A stretch of 5,021 nucleotides of DNA from Candidatus Bathyarchaeota archaeon (GCA_029883255.1 JAOUJL010000121.1:1-5021), one strand, 5' to 3'; shown: positions 1 to 4,517, numbered from the stretch's first letter. The notes: generated by a model not told the origin, from the sequence alone. Made by a program: numbers and translations.

Positions 1-108
1 GAATGGAGAGACGCGATAGAAGATCACGATTGCCTTCTTGTCAGCCTAGGAGGAACAATCATCAAACCTTTCTCCTTAAAATACCTAGCAGAACTAAAAG
101 AGAAATAA
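1..108 (+). CDS. C-terminal end of an unidentified protein, possibly a response-regulator receiver domain (5' partial)
   Basis: Frame 1 is open from the first base to a TAA at 106-108 and gives the last 35 residues of a protein that starts outside the window. The tail contains GGTIIKPFSLKYLAELKEK. Its hydrophobic-hydrophobic-K-P-F-S stretch followed by an amphipathic helix matches the end of CheY-like receiver domains, where the Lys-Pro pair follows strand 5 and helix 5 closes the fold. The Gly-Ala usually seen seven residues before that Lys is Ser-Leu here, so the match is imperfect. The phosphorylated Asp lies outside the window and cannot be checked. That the frame is a real gene end is fairly likely; the family assignment is a guess. 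The gene converges on the GAF gene. Confidence 0.5.
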   Translation, partial: EWRDAIEDHDCLLVSLGGTIIKPFSLKYLAELKEK

Positions 109-265
109 CAGGTTACAAAATCCCTCTATACATAGAAGCTACGGTTTGTCAAAATCAAATGCAAATGTGTACATTTCAACTTAATTTCCGTCTTTGAAGT
201 CTTCCACGTTTTTTGAAATCGTAAAATGTGAGACATGTACTAGGGTTGCTGTTGAAACCATACAA

Positions 266-292
266 GCTCGAAAGCATGCATGCCACTCGAGC
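266..292. repeat. Inverted repeat enclosing a GCATGCATGC palindrome between convergent genes
   Basis: GCTCGA (266-271) and TCGAGC (287-292) are perfect inverted arms around a 15-base centre that contains the 10-base palindrome GCATGCATGC (274-283). It lies 13 bases beyond the stop of the leftward GAF gene and downstream of the rightward partial gene, so it could form a hairpin at both 3' ends. No T-run follows closely on either strand, so a terminator role is only a possibility. The core with its CTCGAAA flank recurs at 1939-1956. Confidence 0.45.
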
Positions 293-304
293 ATCTGTGG
301 AGCG

Positions 305-775
305 TCAAAGAAGTTTAGACACTATTTTACATATCTTCCCTAGAAACACCTTGTCTTGGTGTGTAAATGCTGAGAGTGTGTGAGAATCTATGTCGAGTTC
401 ACCGACAATTTCTTCATTCTTGAAAATCGGCATGACAAGTTCAGATTTTACGTTTAAGCTGCATGAAAGATAGTTTGTTTCTTTTGAAACATCCTGTACG
501 ACAAATGTTCTTTGGAGTTGTGCTGCCTGACCACATATACCTTCGCCAAACTGTATTCTCTCGTGTTCTGTGGGTTCTCCTTCAAACGGGCCAAGTATGA
601 GCTCATTTTGTCTTGTTTTGTCCACAAGATAGAAACCGACCCAATTATAATGAGGAACGTTGTCCCTAAGCGATTTGCAGATGGCTTTAAGTTTTGCATT
701 CTTATCTAGTTCGCTGTTGGCAATCTCTCTTATTTTTTCTGCGAGGAAATCTAGTGATTCCATTTTTTTCTTCAT
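305..775 (-). CDS. GAF-domain protein, free methionine-R-sulfoxide reductase (fRMsr/MsrC) family
   Basis: This 156-residue single-GAF protein matches the fRMsr family, which reduces free methionine-R-sulfoxide in the cytoplasm. Visible family signatures are YNWVGFYLVD (43-52), LILGPFEGEP (59-68), FGEGICG (76-82), Cys105, SELVMPIF (111-118) and VGELDIDS (124-131). By motif spacing, Cys81 and Cys105 correspond to E. coli Cys94 and the catalytic Cys118. The position of E. coli Cys84, ten residues before Cys81, is His71 here, so one family cysteine is missing and the catalytic cycle may differ. Length is normal. The ATG at 775 is preferred to the internal ATG at 763 because AAGGAG (781-786) sits five bases upstream. 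The gene follows the AhpD-like gene by 48 bases and may be co-transcribed with it. A TATA-like GTATAAAACT (801-810) in the gap would start a transcript too late to include the Shine-Dalgarno site. Family is secure; activity is inferred. Confidence 0.88.
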   Translation of the reverse strand: MKKKMESLDFLAEKIREIANSELDKNAKLKAICKSLRDNVPHYNWVGFYLVDKTRQNELILGPFEGEPTEHERIQFGEGICGQAAQLQRTFVVQDVSKETNYLSCSLNVKSELVMPIFKNEEIVGELDIDSHTLSAFTHQDKVFLGKICKIVSKLL

Positions 776-823
776 GCATTCTCCTTCTGTAGTTTTTTTG
801 AGTTTTATACAGTTTTCTTTTGC

Positions 824-1195
824 CTAAATATCAACGGGTTCGCCTTTTCTTTGCTTCTCTCTGCATTGGTCAAGTATATCTACTGCTCTGCGTATAGGAG
901 GAATCGTAATTGATCCGCCGACAATTAATGCAATGTTTAAGGCTTCAAGAAACTCCATGTCAGAAACACCCTCTTGCACACAACGGATGACATGATAAGT
1001 GATGCAATCATTGCAGCGCAACACTGTGGAAGCAACCAAGCCTAAAAGTTCTTTAGTTCTAACATCTAAAGCCCCTTTCTCGTATACGCGGCTGTCCAAT
1101 GCGAAAAACCGTTTGATCCCAAGATTACCACTGGAAAGGATACGTGCATTCATACGCTCACGATAACGCTTAAATTCTTCAAGTCTATCCAACAC
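824..1195 (-). CDS. Carboxymuconolactone decarboxylase-family protein (AhpD-like)
   Basis: This 123-residue helical protein belongs to the carboxymuconolactone decarboxylase/AhpD-like family, whose members include peroxidase-linked thiol oxidoreductases. The diagnostic redox motif is RCNDCITYH: Cys61-x2-Cys64-x3-His68. It follows the typical helix RTKELLGLVAS (46-56), with Glu49 as a candidate proton-relay residue. Downstream, EGVSDMEFLEALNIALIVGGS (75-95) is the usual second half of the domain. Both cysteines and the His favour an AhpD-like redox role over true decarboxylation. The start is a GTG at 1193-1195, with an in-frame stop seven codons upstream (1217-1219). The Shine-Dalgarno site is weak (AGGGG at 1206-1210), but a TATA-like box about 38 bases upstream supports a short leader. 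TTG at 1190-1192 and ATG at 1151-1153 are alternatives. It lies between rubrerythrin and the methionine sulfoxide reductase-like gene, which fits peroxide defence. Confidence 0.88.
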   Translation of the reverse strand: MLDRLEEFKRYRERMNARILSSGNLGIKRFFALDSRVYEKGALDVRTKELLGLVASTVLRCNDCITYHVIRCVQEGVSDMEFLEALNIALIVGGSITIPPIRRAVDILDQCREKQRKGEPVDI

Positions 1196-1225
1196 AATCC
1201 CACAACCCCTTATTTGTTAACATTA

Positions 1226-1252
1226 CAGAAATATTTTTTCTGCTTGTTTCTG
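1226..1252 (-). promoter_or_regulatory. TATA-like promoter with embedded CAGAAA/TTTCTG inverted repeat, upstream of the AhpD-like gene
   Basis: Read leftward, GAAAAAATATTT (1240-1229) is a TATA-like box centred about 38 bases before the GTG start, predicting a leader of roughly a dozen bases. The same place holds a perfect inverted repeat, CAGAAA (1226-1231) and TTTCTG (1237-1242), with a five-base spacer. A second TTTCTG half-site lies at 1247-1252. The overlap with the TATA element suggests a repressor operator, which is inference. Confidence 0.45.
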
Positions 1253-1368
1253 TTCAATTATTCCAGTTCGAGGTCAACCAAAGTCTTTGATGGGCATTCT
1301 TGGCGATTATCGCTTTCAATTTCATTTTCGTATCATCATTGTGCCAACAGAATCGAAAAAAGGCAACT

Positions 1369-1919
1369 TTAGTAGTTCTCGCACCAAACTTCGAAGTAGC
1401 TTTTTGCGTGCTCACAGACAGGGCATTTCTCAGGCGCTTCACTACTTTCATAAACGTAACCGCAATTCCTGCATTTCCATTTGATAGGTGAATCTTTTTT
1501 GAAGACGCTACCCTGCTCTATGTTTGCAACCAATTTCGATATCCGCGTTCATGATATTTCTCAACTTTAGCGACCATACGGAAGGTTTTGGCTACATCTT
1601 TGAAACTCTCTTCCTCTGCAACCTTAGCAAAGTCAGGATAGATGGTTCCCCATTCCATTTTCTCTCCTTCTGCTGCTGCCTTCAAGTTTTCCTTTGTTGA
1701 CCCAATGACGCCAGCAGGATAAGCGGCCGCGATTTCCACTAGTCCGCCTTTGAGATGTCTGAAGAACAACTTAGCGTGCTCCTTTTCGTTGCGGCCCGTT
1801 TCTTGGAAGATCGAGGATGTTTGCGCGTACCCTTCTCTCTTGGCTACACTAGCATAAACAGTATACCTGAAGAAAAAGAAAGCTACCAACTGCCACTCCC
1901 CTCCCTCCAGAAAGCACAA
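1369..1919 (-). pseudogene. rbr: Rubrerythrin, lacking its first helix and frameshifted before the rubredoxin domain
   Basis: Rubrerythrin is a cytoplasmic di-iron peroxidase with a C-terminal rubredoxin iron site. The di-iron part (1919-1534) has NEKEHAK (Glu45, His48), AAEGEKMEW (Glu86, Glu89) and VEKYHER (Glu120, His123), numbered from the TTG at 1919. After CGA at 1538-1536 the frame breaks: one base appears lost from an A-run (CGAAAATTG to CGAAATTG), and that frame ends at 1518. The next frame restores the family sequence KLVANIEQGSVFKK, then a rubredoxin domain with CRNC and CPVC, ending with TAA at 1371-1369. At the N-terminus, the usual AFAGESQARNRYT is replaced by AFFFFRYT, so the first ligand Glu and most of helix A are absent. 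No frame upstream supplies them. A T-run (1361-1356) just past the stop is a weak terminator candidate. A sequencing error could explain the frameshift, but not easily the missing N-terminus. Family certain; pseudogene status likely. Confidence 0.8.
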
Positions 1920-1938
1920 AACAATCGGAGTAACACCA

Positions 1939-1956
1939 CTCGAAAAGCATGCATGC
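1939..1956. repeat. Second copy of the CTCGAAA(A)GCATGCATGC element
   Basis: CTCGAAAAGCATGCATGC at 1939-1956 equals the 267-283 sequence except for one extra A. Both copies are next to a CCACTCGA string (1937-1944 here, 284-290 for the other, whose next base is G). It lies just upstream of the broken rubrerythrin start. Function unknown. Confidence 0.45.
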
Positions 1957-2120
1957 AGAGTACTATAGTCAGCTTCTGGTGTGGGTCTGGGTAATGGGGC
2001 GAGAGAGAAGAAGTCCGTAATGAAGTTGGTCTATGCTACGCCGTGCCCTTACCACTTTAAGAGTTAGAAATTCTCTATTGACGTCTGATGCAATAGTTTC
2101 TATAGAGGATTCCGTCATCG

Positions 2121-2136
2121 TTTTTTTATAAAAAAA
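2121..2136 (+). promoter_or_regulatory. Perfect AT palindrome, probable archaeal TATA box for the RNA candidate
   Basis: Seven T, AT, seven A form a perfect 16-base palindrome containing TTTATAAA, close to the archaeal TATA consensus. Its centre lies 25-26 bases before 2154, the first base of the GGGCGTT arm, which is the normal archaeal TATA-to-start distance. Read leftward, its run of seven T could instead act as a terminator for a transcript coming from 2284. Confidence 0.5.
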
Positions 2137-2153
2137 TTCTCTAAATTAAGAAC

Positions 2154-2284
2154 GGGCGTTAGGCAAAGTCTTTCAGGAGAGGTGCCGGATCAGCAGGCGA
2201 TAATTACCTCGTTCTTGCTCGATGAAGGCTGCTCGATGAAAGACCAGTATGGTCGAGTAATCTGATAGACGCCGAGAAACGCCC
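2154..2284 (+). ncRNA. Candidate structured small RNA (about 131 nt, unknown family)
   Basis: The ends are perfectly complementary: GGGCGTT (2154-2160) and AACGCCC (2278-2284). Nested inside is an 8-base pairing, GTCTTTCA (2168-2175) with TGAAAGAC (2237-2244). Deeper inside, AGCAG (2192-2196) pairs with CTGCT (2229-2233), and ATC with GAT extends it past a bulged C. A 10-base direct repeat, GCTCGATGAA, occurs at 2217-2226 and 2231-2240. A strong TATA-like box sits at the right distance upstream on this strand. I cannot match it to 5S rRNA, tRNA, SRP or RNase P RNA. A leftward transcript is possible because inverted repeats fold on either strand, a weak GATAAAC lies near 2311, and a T-run follows at 2136-2130. 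Evidence is structural and visual only. Confidence 0.35.
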
Positions 2285-2312
2285 AAAGATCCTCCATACA
2301 AGCATAGAGTGT

Positions 2313-2705
2313 TTATCTGCGGGTTAAGGCGTATACAGCGCCAGCGACGAATAATATTCCGAAAATTATTACAAAGAATGGCCAAAGAAGGGCAAAGCCT
2401 TCCACGATCACGCCCATTTCCTGTAGGACAAAAACAGTTCCTGCAAGTGTTATTATTATGCCAATGAATAGCCCAAAGATTGCTCCGCCATGAGGGAGTC
2501 CAAAACATTCCTGTTCTGCACGCTTTCCAAACTGTTCTCCCCACTCCTCTGCGCGTCTTCCGAATTCTTCGCCCCATTCCTCTACACGTCTTTCCAAGCG
2601 TTTCTCCCGTGAGGCCTCTAGGTTGGCCCCGCACTTACTGCAGTGTACAGCATTTTCCTCGTTTTTGGCACCACATTTAGTGCAATAAACCAAAAAACTT
2701 TCCAC
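2313..2705 (-). CDS. Zinc-ribbon membrane protein with 11-residue repeats
   Basis: The 130 residues have three parts. The N-terminus is a zinc ribbon: Cys8-x2-Cys11 and Cys22-x2-Cys25, each followed by Gly-Ala. A highly charged helical linker (about 34-69) contains an 11-residue repeat, RRVEEWGEEFG then RRAEEWGEQFG, followed by a partial KRAEQECFG. The C-terminus has two hydrophobic helices (about 74-95 and 101-126) and ends in two arginines, so the protein probably sits in the membrane with its ribbon in the cytoplasm. This layout is common among uncharacterised archaeal zinc-ribbon proteins; no function is known to me. The given start is a GTG at 2705. A TTG at 2693 would begin MVYCTKCG, which is typical of the family, and has the GGAG of 2708-2705 upstream, so it may be the true start. 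Upstream is a TATA-like box near 2776; the candidate RNA lies downstream. Confidence 0.82.
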   Translation of the reverse strand: MESFLVYCTKCGAKNEENAVHCSKCGANLEASREKRLERRVEEWGEEFGRRAEEWGEQFGKRAEQECFGLPHGGAIFGLFIGIIITLAGTVFVLQEMGVIVEGFALLWPFFVIIFGILFVAGAVYALTRR

Positions 2706-2770
2706 TCCAATAGCAACTGTATCAACAGCATGTGTTCATAAGATTTTTGGTGTGGGTGATCGGTGGGCGC

Positions 2771-2780
2771 GACTATAAAG
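2771..2780 (-). promoter_or_regulatory. Possible TATA box of the zinc-ribbon gene
   Basis: Read leftward the bases are CTTTATAGTC, a reasonable TATA box about 70 bases before the GTG start, predicting a leader of some 45 bases that would include the GGAG site at 2705-2708. TGCATGCG (2783-2790), a shorter form of the recurring GCATGC element, is immediately upstream of it. A weaker ATCTTATGAA lies nearer the gene, around 2738. Confidence 0.35.
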
Positions 2781-2832
2781 CCTGCATGCGTAATGCTGGA
2801 AAAAGAAGGCGTTAATATAAGAAGGAGCAAAG

Positions 2833-2846
2833 GAAAACGGGTTTTC
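2833..2846 (-). terminator. Possible terminator of the regulator-transporter operon
   Basis: GAAAAC (2833-2838) and GTTTTC (2841-2846) are perfect arms with a two-base centre, so any hairpin would need some arm bases for its loop. Read leftward it lies 84 bases beyond the transporter stop and is followed by the pyrimidine-rich CTTTGCTCCTTC. There is no long T-run, so support is weak. Confidence 0.25.
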
Positions 2847-2929
2847 TGCGCGGTTGCCAATTTGGGAATTATTGGGGAATAGGAAAATTGGGACTTGTGA
2901 AATAAGGAAATGTTGTTCTAACAAACTTT

Positions 2930-3466
2930 CTAGATTAGGATTTGGATGTAGTCTGCTATGAAATGAGATATTATTGCTCCTAATATGGCGAGTAGAGCGT
3001 ATCTTAGTCCTTCCTTGTAAGGGCTTTCATGGCTTGTTTTGCCTACGTAGCTTCCTAGGATGAATGCCATTACGGTTCCGATTACGAATGTGAGTATTAC
3101 GGCGTGGTTCATTTGGAGAACTATGAATGGGAATAGTAGAACCAGTACAGCGGCGATGGTTGAGGTAAAAGAGAAGATGCTGTTTGTGAATACTTCCCTT
3201 CTGGAATGTATTCTTGTTGTTACTCCGTGGTCCGTCGTTTCATGAATTTGTAATGCTCTTTCTGCTGATTGGGAGATGAAGAATCCGATGGAGTTTCCAA
3301 ATGCATTGGCAAAGCCACCGATTATTCCTGTAATTATTACAAACCGAGTGTCAGAGGTGACTTCAGCAACTCCTATTATAAGACCCAGACACATAATCAA
3401 ACCGTCTGCAAGCCCAAAGGCGATTCCTTCCAAACGATACGTTTCTTTTGATGGATTTTCAGTCAT
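2930..3466 (-). CDS. VIT1/CCC1-family (TIGR00267-like) membrane transporter
   Basis: This 178-residue integral membrane protein resembles the small archaeal branch of the VIT1/CCC1 family, whose characterised eukaryotic members move Fe(II) or Mn(II) across membranes. About five hydrophobic helices are visible: 14-36, 42-65, 95-117, 121-142 and 154-177. The first holds the family signature FGLADGLIMCLGLIIGV with Asp21. The second carries GGFANAFGNSIGFFISQSAER, matching the GxxxAxxxxxGxxxxxxxER end of helix 2. The loop between helices 2 and 3 (about 66-94) is short but rich in His, Glu and Asp (His75, Glu76, Asp79, His80, His87). That is much smaller than the cytosolic metal-binding region of plant VIT1. 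The ATG at 3466 overlaps the end of the regulator gene by eight bases (ATGACTGA), so the two are translationally coupled. Substrate is inferred from family and context only. Confidence 0.85.
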   Translation of the reverse strand: MTENPSKETYRLEGIAFGLADGLIMCLGLIIGVAEVTSDTRFVIITGIIGGFANAFGNSIGFFISQSAERALQIHETTDHGVTTRIHSRREVFTNSIFSFTSTIAAVLVLLFPFIVLQMNHAVILTFVIGTVMAFILGSYVGKTSHESPYKEGLRYALLAILGAIISHFIADYIQILI

Positions 3467-3977
3467 CTTCCAGCCCTTTCTTGTTCGTAAGCCAGTCTGC
3501 TAGTGTAATTCTATTTGTGTTATAGTGTCTCTCAGCTGAGACAATTCCTCTCTTGGCTAACCTAAAAAGTATTCTGTGGGTCTTCACTCGTGATAGACCA
3601 GTCTTCCAGCGAATATCCTTCTGTAACATTGTTCCCCCTTCAGCAACCAAAATTTCAATCACTTTTCTCTCATCTTCATTTAAAACTCGCAAAACTGCAT
3701 TAAGGGCAGATTCTCCTTTCTCAATCATTGGCGTCGAAGAAGACTCTATCCCAGGTTTGCCTTCTCCGAGCTCTGGAAAAGCCAGAGCATACGCTGATAG
3801 GCTCAAAAAGACGACGAGAGGCCCAATAAACAAGAGAAGCCAGAAAGACTGTGGAATCTGTTCACCCATTCCGTGCCCTCTTCCACCAAAACCACCTTCA
3901 ATTGCAAAAAAGAAAAAGCCAAGAACGGTGAGAATGAATGAGATTGCCAGAAAGAAAATCAAAGCTTTGGAACGCAT
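3459..3977 (-). CDS. Membrane-anchored winged-helix transcriptional regulator (COG2512-like)
   Basis: The 172 residues begin with two hydrophobic helices (about 5-26 and 45-66). Between them is a short loop, EGGFGGRGHGMGEQ (27-40), predicted to face outside and containing His35, Met37 and two acidic groups. After a polar linker (68-98), residues 100-160 form a winged helix-turn-helix like archaeal MarR-related domains. LNEDERKVIEIL is helix 1, LQKDIRWKTGLSRVKTHRILFRLAKRG holds the turn and recognition helix, and IVSAERHYNTNRITLADW is the wing. The DNA-binding part would be cytoplasmic, as in COG2512 membrane-associated regulators. Gly/His/Met in the outer loop hint at metal sensing; that is inference. 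The ATG at 3977 is about 37 bases below a clear TATA box with a palindrome beside it, which suggests autoregulation. It is the first gene of an operon with the transporter. Confidence 0.85.
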   Translation of the reverse strand: MRSKALIFFLAISFILTVLGFFFFAIEGGFGGRGHGMGEQIPQSFWLLLFIGPLVVFLSLSAYALAFPELGEGKPGIESSSTPMIEKGESALNAVLRVLNEDERKVIEILVAEGGTMLQKDIRWKTGLSRVKTHRILFRLAKRGIVSAERHYNTNRITLADWLTNKKGLEDD

Positions 3978-4010
3978 GTTTCACTCACAAAATCTAAGGA
4001 CTAAACACTC

Positions 4011-4018
4011 CTTATAAG
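4011..4018 (-). promoter_or_regulatory. Palindromic TATA box of the regulator-transporter operon
   Basis: CTTATAAG is a self-complementary archaeal TATA box centred about 37 bases before the regulator ATG, giving a leader of roughly 11 bases. Because it is symmetric, it could also serve the divergent Cys-rich gene with a start near 4041. I see no other TATA box for that gene in 4038-4113. Confidence 0.65.
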
Positions 4019-4019
4019 C

Positions 4020-4038
4020 TGTTTCAAACTTTGAAACA
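4020..4038. promoter_or_regulatory. Perfect 19-base palindrome, probable operator
   Basis: TGTTTCAAACTTTGAAACA has nine-base arms that are fully complementary around a central C. It sits one base from the TATA box, covering the BRE position of the leftward promoter, where a bound protein would block or alter TFB/TBP binding. It lies between a winged-helix regulator gene and a divergent small gene. The symmetry fits a dimeric winged-helix protein, most simply the product of the adjacent gene; that pairing is inferred. Confidence 0.6.
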
Positions 4039-4099
4039 CTTTGTTACAACGAACATCTAAACCACACGGTGACCATGGTTTTCTTGTGAACAAAAGAAT

Positions 4100-4107
4100 G
4101 GAGGTGA
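4100..4107 (+). promoter_or_regulatory. Shine-Dalgarno site of the Cys-rich gene
   Basis: GGAGGTGA is a near-perfect anti-16S match six bases before the ATG at 4114. It fixes the start and suggests strong translation. Confidence 0.8.
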
Positions 4108-4113
4108 AAAAGT

Positions 4114-4473
4114 ATGAATGGTAAAATGATGGCGGGAATAGGATTAGCAGTAGGTATCGTTGTCATCGCTTTTCTTGCTGCACCTATACAAGCCTACGTC
4201 AATGGAAATCAGAATGGCGATGTGCTTCAAACACAGACTCAAGAACGATTGAAAACCCAAGACTGCGACTGCAACTGTGACATGCTTCGGATGCAAGAAC
4301 AAAAGAGACTCGGGACACAGCACTGTGATTGCAGCTGCGATTGCATACAAACACAAAACCGAAACAGACAAAGGGCGGGAGAATACGTCACAAACGGAAC
4401 ATGCGTCCAAACAATGAACATGAGGCAGTTCAGAAATCAACATAGAGAAGTAACACGAAGTCAAGGAGGTTAA
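4114..4473 (+). CDS. Small exported Cys-rich protein with two CxCxC repeats, putative metal binder
   Basis: I do not recognise a named family. The 119 residues start with a hydrophobic signal or anchor segment (about 7-27, Lys4 before it) ending PIQA, a possible cleavage site. The mature part is Gln-, Asn-, Arg- and Thr-rich. It contains an exact 20-residue repeat: QERLKTQDCDCNCD (43-56) and QKRLGTQHCDCSCDC (63-77). Each repeat has a CxCxC core (Cys51/53/55 and Cys71/73/75) flanked by Asp or His; Cys77 and Cys97 make eight cysteines. Tight CxCxC clusters next to acidic residues resemble metallothionein-like metal sites. Met57, Met60, Met101, Met103 and His70 could add ligands. The start is fixed by a strong Shine-Dalgarno site. 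The gene is divergent from a membrane regulator-transporter operon and shares its palindrome, which supports a metal-stress role. Disulfide-bonded surface protein is the main alternative. Confidence 0.8.
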   Translation: MNGKMMAGIGLAVGIVVIAFLAAPIQAYVNGNQNGDVLQTQTQERLKTQDCDCNCDMLRMQEQKRLGTQHCDCSCDCIQTQNRNRQRAGEYVTNGTCVQTMNMRQFRNQHREVTRSQGG

Positions 4474-4475
4474 GG

Positions 4476-4513
4476 ATTTCTTTTAAGGAAATTTCATCAT
4501 TTTTTCTTTTTTT
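4476..4513 (+). terminator. Terminator of the Cys-rich gene
   Basis: A weak stem, ATTTC (4476-4480) with GAAAT (4488-4492), begins three bases after the stop. It is followed by a T-rich tract with runs of six and seven T (4500-4513 with a single C). T-tracts are the usual archaeal termination signal, so transcription probably ends here, separating this gene from the next. Confidence 0.6.
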
Positions 4514-4517
4514 GTCG

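Larger units (their letters stand above)
1920..2153. other. Gene-free stretch with one imperfect hairpin
   Basis: No frame on either strand here gives a recognisable protein, and I see no tRNA-like T-arm. It contains the GCATGCATGC element at its left edge. It also holds a hairpin-capable repeat: CTATTG (2075-2080) with CAATAG (2091-2096), extended by AGAAA (2066-2070) with TTTCT (2097-2101) across a four-base bulge. A TATA-like palindrome closes its right end. The missing 5' part of rubrerythrin would be expected in this stretch but is not there. Confidence 0.5.

Noticed and set aside
3..197. Rightward 64-codon frame starting with ATG at base 3
   Set aside because: Composition is low in family-like features, while frame 1 gives a plausible protein end stopping at 108.
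476..491. TGTTTC-TTTT-GAAACA, similar to the 4020-4038 palindrome
   Set aside because: It is inside the GAF coding region, has a different spacer, and its codons are explained by the conserved protein sequence.
1254..1491. Three short open frames around the rubrerythrin tail
   Set aside because: All are out of frame with the restored rubredoxin domain at 1369-1533, which explains this segment better.
1755..1994. Rightward open frame of 79 codons across the rubrerythrin 5' region
   Set aside because: It is antisense to the clearly family-matching rubrerythrin and shows no recognisable domain or Shine-Dalgarno site.
2182..2265. Possible 27-codon rightward reading frame from GTG within the RNA candidate
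   Set aside because: The purine-rich AGGAG is only two bases before the GTG, too close for initiation, and the frame is short with no recognised product.
2217..2266. C/D-box sRNA suggested by two CGATGAA strings and a CTGA
   Set aside because: The C box should be RTGATGA; both copies read CGATGA, and no properly spaced C, D', C', D set is present.
2505..2603. Near-33-base tandem DNA repeat considered as CRISPR or other repeat array
   Set aside because: It is contiguous, in frame and encodes the 11-residue protein repeats of the zinc-ribbon gene; there are no spacers.
2173..2634. Leftward open frame of 153 codons overlapping the zinc-ribbon gene
   Set aside because: Its Arg/Cys/Trp-rich sequence is the out-of-frame image of the zinc-ribbon gene repeats and resembles no protein family.
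3553..4017. Rightward open frame of 154 codons opposite the regulator
   Set aside because: Antisense image of the winged-helix regulator; Ser/Pro/Lys-rich with no domain, and it would cross the regulator promoter.
4144..4464. Leftward Cys-rich open frame opposite the exported protein
   Set aside because: Its cysteines and valines come from the complement of the CDCxCD and CAA-rich repeats; the forward frame has the Shine-Dalgarno site, signal segment and terminator.
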